Below, piece after piece: positions 9,516 to 18,867 of a stretch of DNA of 64,000 bases (its first letter is position 1; the number at the start of each line of letters is the position of its first letter). The translations under genes and the position numbers were made by a program. The notes beneath the pieces were generated by a model, which saw only the letters and a list, made by a program, of their open reading frames with translations, had not been told where the DNA came from and made no database searches. Source of the stretch: Nostoc mirabile CHAB5784 (lineage in GTDB: Bacteria > Cyanobacteriota > Cyanobacteriia > Cyanobacteriales > Nostocaceae); assembly GCF_020829645.1 (NCBI RefSeq), contig NZ_JAIVFS010000007.1, positions 102,265 to 166,264 of the forward strand. The letters are read 5' to 3'.

Positions 9516-12500
9516 TCAGAACCCAGCTTGCAACTCCATTGCATCCACATCTAATTGGGTGGCGGCTGCTACCCGCAACCAAAAAGCAAAGGAATACCAA
9601 CCAGCACGTCCTATAACTGTGGTTGGGTCTGCAAAAATACCAGTAGGCCACTCTTCAATATTTACCAACAAAATATCTGTCTTCCGCCGAGATAACAACG
9701 CCACCCGATAGGCAGAACCAGATGTTGTCACCTTATTCTTGTTATCTGGAGAAACGGCGTAAGCTCCGGGTTTGGGCTTACCATAAATTAAGGCATTTTG
9801 AAAGTCAAATCCGCCAACGCCACCGTTGTCATTCACAGAAATGATGTGGTCATTAAATGCAGACACGGAAGCGTTAAGGGTACGCTGGATATTCCCGACC
9901 TGAGCATTTACACTTAAAGATGGTCTGGTTGATCGCGGTTGCCACTCAAATTGTCCATCAAAGTCATCTGATACCAAGTCGGTAAAAAATCCTTTGGGTT
10001 CTCTAGCATCTAGACAACGCAAAGCATCCACCCCGCAGACTGGACAGATATCTTTTGGCGGTTCCTGATATCCCGGATGTGGTTTATTTAACAATTTGTA
10101 TGGGTAAATAACCGCTTGACAATTACCACAAAGTCCCAAAGATTTATTTTCTTGGGTGAGTGCTGGCACAAGTCCTGGTTTAGATTTTATGTTCTTACCT
10201 TGGGGATATAACTCGACTACACCACAAGCTGTATGCACAGCTTTGTCTTTGACAGTTTGGGAACGAGGGGCAAATTGACTTAGGGCAATATCTAGATTTC
10301 GATCAACTACTCCCTCTGTTGGCGGCCATTGGTCGGTGCGTGTAGGAAAGTGGGTATAAAGCGATCGCACCCGTGTCGGAAAGCCAAACATCGGCAATAA
10401 CCCGGCATTTGCCAGACGTTCACTCAATTTATCTTGGGTGTAAGTATCGTCTTCCACAACTGTTTGAATTTCTGAGATTAAATCATCGCGCAGGAAATTC
10501 AACATTTGGGCATTGTTGGCGTTGGGTAAAGCTGTCTGCACTCGCAAGCTATCTAATATAGTGATTATGGCTGGCTCATTCTTGGGATCATGCAACCAAT
10601 CTTGGATATCTGGTTTGTAATTGTTCCAATCAATTACATTACCAAATTCCCCGTGTACATTGTCACCTCCATTAGCAGCACTAATACCTAAATCGCTAAA
10701 GGCTTGGCGCAAAACTTCTTTGATCAGAACCCGTTCAAAAATGGGAACGCTTGTCATATCAACATAGGGCGGCGGTGGCGGATCGCCTGTAATACTTTCC
10801 GGGCGTTGGAAGTAAAAATCATCGTGGCTTCTACCGCGACAGAAGGTAACAGCTAAGGCAACTCCAGCAGAACGTCTACCCGCGCGACCGACTCGCTGTT
10901 GATAGTTGAAGCGACGGGGTGGCATATTTGCCATCATCACTGCCAACAGCGCACCGATATCAACCCCAGCCTCCATTGTAGTTGTGACGCTTAAAAGGTC
11001 GATACCTTGGACGCGGGAGATTTCATTATTGATAAAAATATCTTGAAACCAGCGTTGGCGTTTGGTACGTTGATCTCGGTCGGTTTGTCCAGTCAACTCG
11101 GCGGCGTTCATACGGAACGGCTGACCTGACGAAGAAAGATAGGTATAGTAATCGAAGTCGCCAGTTGGGGTTCCAGCACCAAGTTGTTGAGGATTTTTGT
11201 TGGTGTTATTACGGGTATTGCATTCAGGACATAAACCAGCAGCAGGATGCAGATAGAAAGCATTGCAGCGATCGCACCGATATCCTTGATTTTTGGCCGA
11301 CGGTAGCATTAAATAAAGTTTATTTGGATCTAATGACAAATTACCACTAGCGGCAATTCCAGCTTGTGAGTTGAGTAATTGCTGTTGTATATCTTGAGGT
11401 TTTAAACCTGTAGACTCAATATACTTTTGGGCAAAGCTAGGTAAGTTATGATCTGTTCCAGGGTAAAAAAACTTAGAATACTGGTGTCGGCGACGGATGC
11501 CCAATTGTCTAATTACTGCGTCAGTCGCTTCAATGATCTTAGATGGTGTATTTTCTAGCGGTTGATAGCTGACCCACCCTTGCCCGAAACCCTCCATTGT
11601 GCGTACCATGTGATCAAACAATGGATTCATCAGTTCAGCAGTGAGCATATCTTCCAGTCGGGTAGCATGGTCAGTCTGGGTTTGTGTCGCTGGAAAAATT
11701 CTCGTCACCGAATTACCAGACCAGTTGTAGCATTCAAACCAAGAATACCGTTGCTGACCCTGATTTTGTCCAATTGAATAATTCAAGGCGCGGAAACTAG
11801 AACCACCGGGACAAATACCACACTCTAATAAAGCATCTCTAACTTTTTGCCGTAATTCCAACAAAGGAATGCGTTCGGGGTAGCGTTCGAGTAAACCAAG
11901 CCATGCACTACTCGCCTGTTGATTACTCGCGGGTAAACCCATCACCCAGAAAAGCGCCTCTGTAACTAAGGTAGGATTAGCATTAGCAAAGCGATCGCGC
12001 CGAGTCATATCATCTGCTGCTTGGGCTACAGCATTATAAAGATTAGCGTTTAAAGTCTGCAATTTCGCAAGACTGGCTGGGTTATTAGCACTAGTAATCC
12101 GCAAAAAGGCTATCAGGTCATCCCAATATTGATAAAATGACTGAATAAGTAGCAAACGCACCATATCGCGGTAATGGTCGAGTTCCATTCCCGCAGCCAG
12201 TTTCGCTGCATCTTGGCGACTATCGGAAAATATTACCAACTTGCGAGAACTACCTAATCCCTGTTGAGACGGTGCTGGCATTTCTCGTAACAGTCCACTA
12301 GCAATAACTTGACAAGCCTTTTGAAAGCCGGTGCGGTGGATACGTAAAGGTGTGGGGAATTTCTCTCGTCTACCGTAGTCAGCATCACATCGGGGACACT
12401 TTGTTGGTAGTGCTGGTTGATCTAAATCATCTCCCGTTACCTGATACAGCCACCCTGGAATCTCATCAGTTTTCGGTGGTGTGGCATTCTGGATAAGTAC

Positions 12501-14762
12501 GCCTGTTTGTTTGTCTAACTTTGCTTTCACCCACTGGCGTTTTATCCGATCAACAGTCCATTCTAAAACTTGAGGTTGTGTAGTCCAGGCTGGTGTTTCT
12601 CCCGGTAATGGCCAAAATACTCGATAGTTGCCGTAACGTTGATTCATCACAACCAAATCGGGTATACCTTCTAAGTTCGGCTGATCTGGCGTGAGGATAT
12701 CTACTGTTAGGTTAATTAGCTTGCGAGTACTTTTGTATCCTCCCAAAAAGACATCGCCACAGACTTCGCACACAATTAAATCGAGAACGCGGGAACCACA
12801 ACCGCAGCTGAGGCGATGGTTAGCATGGATAGCACCAATGGTTGGTGGATCGCTTTGTCTTTTCACGTCATCTGGAAAACCTAACCCCCCAGCCCCCTTC
12901 CCTACGAGGGAATGGGGAGAATTCAAAGCCTCTCTCCTTGCAGGAGAGAGGTTTGGAGAGAGGTTTTCTAGATTCTGTGAAAAGTCAGGTTGATCGCTTT
13001 GTCGCTGAATTTGATCAACTTGGGTACAACTTGGGTTACAGCAAGCCCATAAGCTTTGCAAGTTGTGGAAAAATAAATGTCCGCGCACAGGTTGGGGCGA
13101 TCGCCCATTACTCAATTTGGACATCCCCAATGCTAACAGTAGTCCCCGCATGGAGTCGGATACCAAACTACTAGCCGCAGCATGGGGGAAAAGTTCGTTA
13201 TCTAAATCTGTTTGCTGTTTTTGTTTATTTGGATCTTTGACTTTCGCCGCCCGAACCGACGGCTGATTAGTTTGGCGAACAACGCGATCGACTTCCTGAC
13301 AAGCATCGCGCAAAGCTTCACCAGCCCCAACAATTGCTAAAGCCTCACCGAGTTGCTTTTCTTCACTGATTCCAGATTCGGAGTATCCTAACTTGCTAGC
13401 TAAGGTAGACATAGCCACACTATTTGCCGTTGGATCTGGCTGTGTCATCGACTGTAATGGATCGGGCTGCACTGACTGGGCAAACTCTGCAAAGGCACTT
13501 TGATATTTAACCAAAGATTTTCTCGCGTTGGCTTTTGGCTGTTGTTGTTGTCCAGTGATGAAAGCAAACTGTTTGTCATCACGTCCAAAAAATTCGCGCA
13601 GGAATTTTCTTCCTTCTGGGTTATCATCCAAACTTGCTGTAGTCGTGACTATCCGCAGCTTTGGCGAATCTGGTGTTAAACCCAGCCGAGAAAAAAGCAA
13701 GCGTAAAATATAGGCGACTTCCGTCCCCGGAGTGCCACGATAGGCGTGTAATTCGTCAATAATCAGGAAAAATTGCCGTTCTGGATGATTTGGTTCTGCC
13801 AGCCAGTTACGAGTTATATCAAAAATATCGTTTTCAATGCTCCGCATCATCATAATGTTGAGCATTGAATAGTTAGTAATTAAAATATCTGGTGGAGTAT
13901 CTTGCATATCCCAACGTGACCACATTTCGCCACCATCAAGTCGGGGAAAGTAGTAAGGTAAATCGGGATTTAAAGATAAATTCGCCTGAAGTAAATTTTG
14001 TTGCTGCTTGGCACACTCATCTAATTCGTTTCGCAGTCGTTTGATCTTATCAGGTGTTGGTTCACCCGGAATCGGGGTTTGTCCAGTGTAACGCCCAAAG
14101 GTGATCCGGTTTGTGCCGCGTTCTTTATCCAGCCAATCGTGTATTTCTGGCGCTTCCAGGGTTTTTCTGAGTCGTCGCAATTGGTCTTCTACTAAGGCGT
14201 TGAGGGGATATAGTATCAAGCCTCGCATAGCTTTGGGGCGAGTAACGTGTTTCCACTGAGAGATGCGATCTGCTGAAAGCAGCAGCGCTTCGCTATCGCC
14301 CTGAACATCCCACCAGCAATAATTACTCGGTGGAGGCGGACTTGCCTCCCAAGTGCTAGATTCCCAGGCTAAATGGGCGAGTAGTGGCAATAAAAAGCAC
14401 TCAGTTTTACCGGAACCTGTACCAGTGGTAACAACTAAATCTTTTTGGTTGATTAAAACTGACTCTAAACTTTCCCACTGGTGCTGATAAAGTTCGATTC
14501 CCCCTTCAAACAGCATTTTTCCCAGTTGTGCCAAATCATGGTACTTTCTAGGCAGTTGTTTGGCAGCAGTTTGCAAGTCTCTCCCAGATGAAGGGTAAAT
14601 CGGAACTGGTTCAATTAAAGGCGGTTGGCTTAAAATACCTGGTTGTTGTAAAAGGCGATCGCGTTCTGCGGCTAAAGAGCGATAACGTAGTGGAAAGGCA
14701 CTTTTAATATACAGCTGATAGATATGATTAAGTCTTTGATACGCTCCAACTACGTCATGCAC
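9516..14762 (-). CDS. Giant DEAD/DEAH-box helicase, C-terminus cut by TGA
   Basis: A 1748-residue superfamily-2 helicase. Motif I is GTGSGKT (114-120), the DExH box is DELH (336-339), and motif VI is QRVGRAGRR (near 1287) preceded by TTTMEAGVDIGAL. Zinc-ribbon-like Cys pairs occur at CRCGSRVLDLIVCEVCG, CPRC, CDRC...CPEC and CGNC...CPVCG. The C-terminal DUF1998-like region is broken at GF-stop and continues in frame downstream; the full product would be about 1954 residues. Large helicases with DUF1998 occur in anti-phage systems such as DISARM (DrmA/DrmB) and Druantia (DruE). It overlaps the upstream gene by 8 bases and is translationally coupled. An in-frame repeat insertion lies at residues about 592-634. 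Confidence 0.85.
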   Translation of the reverse strand: MHDVVGAYQRLNHIYQLYIKSAFPLRYRSLAAERDRLLQQPGILSQPPLIEPVPIYPSSGRDLQTAAKQLPRKYHDLAQLGKMLFEGGIELYQHQWESLESVLINQKDLVVTTGTGSGKTECFLLPLLAHLAWESSTWEASPPPPSNYCWWDVQGDSEALLLSADRISQWKHVTRPKAMRGLILYPLNALVEDQLRRLRKTLEAPEIHDWLDKERGTNRITFGRYTGQTPIPGEPTPDKIKRLRNELDECAKQQQNLLQANLSLNPDLPYYFPRLDGGEMWSRWDMQDTPPDILITNYSMLNIMMMRSIENDIFDITRNWLAEPNHPERQFFLIIDELHAYRGTPGTEVAYILRLLFSRLGLTPDSPKLRIVTTTASLDDNPEGRKFLREFFGRDDKQFAFITGQQQQPKANARKSLVKYQSAFAEFAQSVQPDPLQSMTQPDPTANSVAMSTLASKLGYSESGISEEKQLGEALAIVGAGEALRDACQEVDRVVRQTNQPSVRAAKVKDPNKQKQQTDLDNELFPHAAASSLVSDSMRGLLLALGMSKLSNGRSPQPVRGHLFFHNLQSLWACCNPSCTQVDQIQRQSDQPDFSQNLENLSPNLSPARREALNSPHSLVGKGAGGLGFPDDVKRQSDPPTIGAIHANHRLSCGCGSRVLDLIVCEVCGDVFLGGYKSTRKLINLTVDILTPDQPNLEGIPDLVVMNQRYGNYRVFWPLPGETPAWTTQPQVLEWTVDRIKRQWVKAKLDKQTGVLIQNATPPKTDEIPGWLYQVTGDDLDQPALPTKCPRCDADYGRREKFPTPLRIHRTGFQKACQVIASGLLREMPAPSQQGLGSSRKLVIFSDSRQDAAKLAAGMELDHYRDMVRLLLIQSFYQYWDDLIAFLRITSANNPASLAKLQTLNANLYNAVAQAADDMTRRDRFANANPTLVTEALFWVMGLPASNQQASSAWLGLLERYPERIPLLELRQKVRDALLECGICPGGSSFRALNYSIGQNQGQQRYSWFECYNWSGNSVTRIFPATQTQTDHATRLEDMLTAELMNPLFDHMVRTMEGFGQGWVSYQPLENTPSKIIEATDAVIRQLGIRRRHQYSKFFYPGTDHNLPSFAQKYIESTGLKPQDIQQQLLNSQAGIAASGNLSLDPNKLYLMLPSAKNQGYRCDRCNAFYLHPAAGLCPECNTRNNTNKNPQQLGAGTPTGDFDYYTYLSSSGQPFRMNAAELTGQTDRDQRTKRQRWFQDIFINNEISRVQGIDLLSVTTTMEAGVDIGALLAVMMANMPPRRFNYQQRVGRAGRRSAGVALAVTFCRGRSHDDFYFQRPESITGDPPPPPYVDMTSVPIFERVLIKEVLRQAFSDLGISAANGGDNVHGEFGNVIDWNNYKPDIQDWLHDPKNEPAIITILDSLRVQTALPNANNAQMLNFLRDDLISEIQTVVEDDTYTQDKLSERLANAGLLPMFGFPTRVRSLYTHFPTRTDQWPPTEGVVDRNLDIALSQFAPRSQTVKDKAVHTACGVVELYPQGKNIKSKPGLVPALTQENKSLGLCGNCQAVIYPYKLLNKPHPGYQEPPKDICPVCGVDALRCLDAREPKGFFTDLVSDDFDGQFEWQPRSTRPSLSVNAQVGNIQRTLNASVSAFNDHIISVNDNGGVGGFDFQNALIYGKPKPGAYAVSPDNKNKVTTSGSAYRVALLSRRKTDILLVNIEEWPTGIFADPTTVIGRAGWYSFAFWLRVAAATQLDVDAMELQAGF
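12844..13003. mobile_element. In-frame MITE-like repeat inside the helicase gene
   Basis: A near-identical 16-base direct repeat (GGTKGATCGCTTTGTC, one mismatch) sits at 12844-12859 and 12988-13003, exactly 144 bases apart. Just inside are inverted octamers CTTTTCAC (12859-12866) and GTGAAAAG (12977-12984). The interior holds a CCCCCAGCCCCCTTCCC / GAGGGAATGGGG hairpin and CTCTCTCC...GGAGAGAG stems typical of cyanobacterial interspersed repeats. Because 144 is a multiple of three, the frame survives and adds 48 codons rich in Ser, Pro and Leu (LSPNLSPARREALNSPHSLV). Confidence 0.7.
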
Positions 14763-16068
14763 AGATTAATGCCTCTTCATATTTAACATTTAGCTTTTGA
14801 CTCAACTGATAGGCAACTTCCCCACTCACATTTTGATACAGTAGCCAGTTGCCCTGATATGTTGGTAATTGTCCAGATGCCAGCACCAAAGTACGTTCAT
14901 ATAGTTCCGGCCAGCGCTGCTTTACTGGTATTGCCAAACACTTTGTAGCAACATTGTAATGAACTTGGCAAGATGCACCATGATGATACAAAGCTAGAAA
15001 GCGCAAACCATACCAATCGCCTTGATGCCAAGTGTTAGTATTTTGGTTGTAAAAAAGGGTGTAGCGGAGATTTCGGTTTTCATCACACATCTGATACATC
15101 CCTGTTTCGTGAGGAATACCGCAGATTTGAAAATCATCACCGTCAAAGTGCTTCCATTCCCACCGACTCGGCACAATTCCCGGCATATTCCTGAGATTTT
15201 GCTGCCAAGTAGCGATATCAGGTAGAATTTGAGCAAGTCGTGTGGATACTTCACCCGCATTGATGATGGGAAAATTATTTGCGATCGCATCAGGGTTATT
15301 CACCGCCAGTTGAATGCAGGGTGGTGCTTCCCCTCTGGGTTGGGGAGTAATAGATGCTACAATACCATGTTGTTCTAATTGTTTTAGTAAGCTGATATTG
15401 CGTTGCCCACACAGTATAAATTCTGAATTTTGCGAGTTAATTTTTACAATAGCTGAAGGAGCCGCCGACCATCTGGAACCGTCTAGTGAAGACTCAATAT
15501 GTCCTAGTAAGCGCAACCGTCGTAAGATGCGTTTAGGTTCCTGAAGTTGGAGTGCATTGCAGCTTTTTTGAAAGGATTCCCAGCTACCATTGCCGAGGGT
15601 TGATAACCAGTATAGGAAGCGATCGCTATTTTGAGAAGATTTCACCCAATCAGCATCAGAATGATTAATAGAGTGTAATTCTGTTAATTCAAAGGGGTTC
15701 TCAGCACTGAGATTTTGTCTAGGTTCATAAGGGATAGGGCTGGTATAATCACGAACATCATGAGCTACACCAACCATAGGTTTTATCTCTTCATAAGTGA
15801 AGCCGCGATTCCCTGTGATAGGACGTTGAAAAAACGATAACTTCAGTAAACTTGCTTGTAATTCTGTAGGTAATTCACCTACTTGGCAATTTTCAATTGC
15901 GAGAAAGAAACAAAACTCTTTCCGAGGTTTAGCTCCCTTTTCTACTCGCAAAAGCGGTATGATTTTACTAAGATTTTGACGTTGTACTTGTTCGGAAATT
16001 TGGTTGATTAGGTCTTGTGGGTTTCCCCGGTAATAAAATCCTGTATACCATCTTTGGACTTGTGGCAT
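14755..16068 (-). CDS. Unrecognised protein, middle gene of helicase operon
   Basis: A 437-residue protein; I start it at the ATG at 16068 (MPQVQRWYTGFYYRG) because an upstream extension would overlap the preceding gene by 55 bases, whereas this start leaves a 17-base gap. No signal peptide, membrane segment or catalytic motif is recognised. The middle (SQNSDRFLYWLSTLGNGSWESFQKSCNALQLQEPKRILRRLRLLGHIE, read in parts) looks like a winged-helix fold, so DNA binding or a scaffolding role is possible. Its stop overlaps the helicase start by 8 bases. Fixed linkage to the helicase suggests that it is an accessory subunit. Confidence 0.7.
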   Translation of the reverse strand: MPQVQRWYTGFYYRGNPQDLINQISEQVQRQNLSKIIPLLRVEKGAKPRKEFCFFLAIENCQVGELPTELQASLLKLSFFQRPITGNRGFTYEEIKPMVGVAHDVRDYTSPIPYEPRQNLSAENPFELTELHSINHSDADWVKSSQNSDRFLYWLSTLGNGSWESFQKSCNALQLQEPKRILRRLRLLGHIESSLDGSRWSAAPSAIVKINSQNSEFILCGQRNISLLKQLEQHGIVASITPQPRGEAPPCIQLAVNNPDAIANNFPIINAGEVSTRLAQILPDIATWQQNLRNMPGIVPSRWEWKHFDGDDFQICGIPHETGMYQMCDENRNLRYTLFYNQNTNTWHQGDWYGLRFLALYHHGASCQVHYNVATKCLAIPVKQRWPELYERTLVLASGQLPTYQGNWLLYQNVSGEVAYQLSQKLNVKYEEALICA

Positions 16069-16085
16069 AATGCACCATGTTGATT

Positions 16086-17780
16086 CTAAATCGTTGAGAA
16101 TTTTTGCTCTATTACACTGCCACAAATATGATATGCACAATCAATTTGGAACACTTCACAAGGCACATATTTTTCTATGGCAAGATCATCCCAATCTACA
16201 ATTCTGACTAAACGTTGACTCGATTCACCTGCAAAATTAGCTTCTATTAGATAATCACCAGGATGGCAAAAATTCAACGTTATAGAAGTATTTGCTATTT
16301 GTGAACTATCAACAATTACCTGATTATCAGATAATCGAGTTACTTTTAATTCTGCGTTACGGTAGAAGCCAAAAATAGTAATTTGTGGCCCATGATTCAC
16401 AAGCCAAGCGCCAATTTTTGGTACGCGCAAGCCGCCAGAGAAACTGATTGATAATTTGACACTTGGTTGCAAAGCATACTTAAGAGTTTGATTTTTGATG
16501 AAGACTCCATCCCAAGCTTGAGAAACAACCATGCACTGTTGAAGTTCTACCCATCCAGAATTGTTAAATATCGGCTGAGGTATACAACTCGACTTTAGTA
16601 AATGCTCATCTTGCAAGCGTTGAATATCACTGAGTAATTCTTGTTTGCACAGGAGAATAAACTGAATACCTAATGATGGGGCTTGCCAAGATGCATAAGC
16701 TCCAGAATCAGGATTTTCAGGATCGGGAATTAGTATCCAAAAGTCACGGGCAGGTAAAATTAGGTAATTTAGATCATCTGGAGAAGTAATTTGGTATTTA
16801 GCACCGTTATCTAACTGCTTCTGACTGACTGAATACTCTAAAGGAAAATACCATCCAGGGCGTTCTTCTCTTAATGAGTGAGTATTATCTCCCTGTTTAA
16901 ATTCTACTGATTCTAGCCTGCGTCCCCGTTGCTGCTTGGGGTAAAGATAATAATCTACCTGTCTTAAAAATGGATCTTCAGTGCGATATAAACCACAGAA
17001 AAGATGACGACTCCAAGTGCAATAATTATTCTTGTCTGCCGGAGGACATCCTTGAGCTTTCCACTGTTCATAAACTTGATGCAAAGCTTCCACAATCGCC
17101 TCATGGCGTTGCTTTTTTTCCGTCAGTAATTCTTTTAAATGGATGCCAAATCCCCCTGCTTCTTGGCGAACATGAGCAAACAAAGTTTGGGCATCCCATT
17201 CTGCTTGCCATTTCTTTTCTTGGAATAGTTTTCGCAATCTGTCTTTATCAGTGCGACGCAGTAGGGATTGAGAAATAGGATAATTAATATAGGTAGCTGA
17301 ACCACCACCTCGTTCTGCTGAAGGTAAAAATCTATGTTCCATTAGCCAACGATTCCACTCTCGCCAAAGGGGTTCTTCAGCTTCATTACCAAATTTCATC
17401 CCCAATGGACGAGCAAAACCAGGCAAGGCTAAAATCTCTCGTAAGCGTTTGAAATAATTAGTTTCTGATGTATTTTCTTCTTGAGCCATTTGTGAAGCGG
17501 CTAAAATTGTAGCGCATAAAAAAGCAACTCCTTTGGGTAATCCTTGCGAATCACGTCCTTTTAAATGCTGCAAATTAACCTGTCCCTCAAAGATGACTTT
17601 TCTTTTGACTGCTGTGCAGAAGTCATCAACCCAAGTACCACTTGTAGATGATTGCCCAAAATGATAGCCAATACGTTCTATTACATCTTCATCAACGCTC
17701 AAATAAATTTTTGTACCGTGTGGTGTACCTTTGATAAAATAATCAATTAAAGCCTGATTCCAATCTGTATAATTCGCCAT
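16086..17780 (-). CDS. Unrecognised protein, first gene of helicase operon
   Basis: A 564-residue soluble-looking protein, rich in aromatic residues and Gln, with no motif I can name. The N-terminal ~200 residues look helical (WNQALIDYFIKG, LFAHVRQEAGGFGIHLKELL). The C-terminal ~200 residues look beta-rich (KLSISFSGGLRVPKIGAWL, LNFCHPGDYLIEANFAGES), perhaps a jelly-roll or Ig-like fold. It is the promoter-proximal gene of a three-gene minus-strand operon with a DUF1998-type helicase. Partners of such helicases in known defence systems are also often large proteins without named domains. No function is assigned. Confidence 0.7.
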   Translation of the reverse strand: MANYTDWNQALIDYFIKGTPHGTKIYLSVDEDVIERIGYHFGQSSTSGTWVDDFCTAVKRKVIFEGQVNLQHLKGRDSQGLPKGVAFLCATILAASQMAQEENTSETNYFKRLREILALPGFARPLGMKFGNEAEEPLWREWNRWLMEHRFLPSAERGGGSATYINYPISQSLLRRTDKDRLRKLFQEKKWQAEWDAQTLFAHVRQEAGGFGIHLKELLTEKKQRHEAIVEALHQVYEQWKAQGCPPADKNNYCTWSRHLFCGLYRTEDPFLRQVDYYLYPKQQRGRRLESVEFKQGDNTHSLREERPGWYFPLEYSVSQKQLDNGAKYQITSPDDLNYLILPARDFWILIPDPENPDSGAYASWQAPSLGIQFILLCKQELLSDIQRLQDEHLLKSSCIPQPIFNNSGWVELQQCMVVSQAWDGVFIKNQTLKYALQPSVKLSISFSGGLRVPKIGAWLVNHGPQITIFGFYRNAELKVTRLSDNQVIVDSSQIANTSITLNFCHPGDYLIEANFAGESSQRLVRIVDWDDLAIEKYVPCEVFQIDCAYHICGSVIEQKFSTI

Positions 17781-18490
17781 TCGGGTTTAGTGCAAGCGCT
17801 CGTTAAATCACCATGATTGGTGATAATTTTTATAGTGTAAGTAGGCACTTAAAAATTTAATTGGAAATGATGTTTTATAACACAGGCAATCATTGATGAG
17901 GGCTTGCTGTTTGCTTCGCCACTCAATCAAATATTTTATTTCCAACTTAAAAATTATTATAAAGCTATAATAGCTACCAGTGCATACGTAATTTAACGTA
18001 AACTACTAGTCGTCTATCTAAGTTAAATTATCAACAAAAAGAATTCGTTATGCCTTAAAAAGCTGAAATTAAAAGTATAAAATTTTACTCATATTCATGA
18101 AGATTTGAACAAATATCATATTTTCGTTTGCGATCGCGGTCATTTTCTAACCTATGACTAAAAATTAGCTGTATTTCTGACTGTGTTAAACCCGTTTGGC
18201 AGACAATACGCTTGGGTTAAGGATAATCGTAGGTTGGGTGGAACTTAAGTGTTACCCAACAAACCCGCGTCGTAGGTTGGGTTTCGTTCCTCCAACGCCA
18301 CTTGCTTCTCCCAAGGGGAGACGCTGCGCGAACAAGTCGGGAAACCGCAAGGGCGCAGTGGCTCCCCAACCTACGCAGTTTATGGTTTTTGGCGCTAACT
18401 GAACTGTATTGGTTTGGCAGAGGGCAAAAAATATATTTTCTTCCTCCTGCCTCCACTCTTGAACTGCCCTCTGCCTTTCTTCGGTAATTT
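17781..18490. other. 710-base spacer with operon promoter region and repeats
   Basis: The right part (from 18199) is repeat DNA. The left part (17781-18190) is AT-rich, carries no gene, and must hold the promoter of the three-gene helicase operon. A HIP1-like GCGATCGCG lies at about 18130. Confidence 0.55.
18199..18400. repeat. Compound interspersed repeat
   Basis: It begins with a 24-base segment (GCAGACAATACG...) that recurs exactly at 59943-59966. Next comes GTAGGTTGGGTGGAACTT... (18229-18296), which matches the element at 31167-31241 in reverse orientation. The last part, CTTCTCCCAAGGGGAGACG, is another widespread palindromic unit that is repeated near 60030. Confidence 0.75.
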
Positions 18491-18688
18491 TTAGAGATTT
18501 TCTCGTGTCCGTTTTGCTTCTATTAGTTTTTCCAGTTCACCAATTTCATCTATGGTATAAAACTTTGGGTTAGGTTCAGCGTTAATTTTATCCATTAGAG
18601 CGTGAAAAGCTTCTGTATCATTACGATTCTCTAATAAATAACGTTTTAACTCTATTTTACTCATTGCTGCAAACTTAGGCTTGGTCAT
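18491..18688 (-). CDS. DUF6887-like small protein
   Basis: A 65-residue protein starting MTKPKFAAMSKIELKRYLLE. I chose the ATG at 18688 because it makes a 4-base ATGA overlap with the upstream gene. The motif run MSK-ELKxYLLxxRxDxEAFHALMDK matches a small family common in cyanobacteria that I remember as DUF6887, usually next to DUF6888. It is acidic and helical. A toxin-antitoxin-like role has been suspected from such gene pairs, but none is proven here. Confidence 0.65.
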   Translation of the reverse strand: MTKPKFAAMSKIELKRYLLENRNDTEAFHALMDKINAEPNPKFYTIDEIGELEKLIEAKRTRENL

Positions 18689-18867
18689 TCGTCGTATCTC
18701 CATTTACCATTAGGGTTAATTACAATACCAGTTTCATCACCAGCCAAGATATAGATGTCTCCTGTTCGTTCATCTAATCTGACTATAAAGATAGGTAGTA
18801 GAAACGTTGTGAGGTTTTGGCAGAGGATAAAACAAATCAAATTTTGTTTGGGTGTAGGATACCTCAT
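18685..18867 (-). CDS. DUF6888-like small protein
   Basis: A 60-residue protein from the ATG at 18867; a TTG directly upstream is the alternative. It shows PTPKQNLICFILCQNL and RLDERTGDIYILAGDETGI...INPNGKWRY, matching the cyanobacterial family I recall as DUF6888. Start and stop overlap both neighbours (TGATG upstream, ATGA downstream), so all three small genes are translationally coupled. Confidence 0.65.
   Translation of the reverse strand: MRYPTPKQNLICFILCQNLTTFLLPIFIVRLDERTGDIYILAGDETGIVINPNGKWRYDE

Noticed and set aside
9516..9518. Selenocysteine or programmed readthrough at the helicase TGA
   Set aside because: No SECIS-like hairpin directly downstream was seen and no selenocysteine genes are in the window; a plain nonsense change is simpler, though readthrough is not excluded.
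16069..16140. 24-codon extension of the middle operon gene
   Set aside because: It would overlap the upstream gene by 55 bases in another frame; the internal ATG gives ordinary operon spacing.
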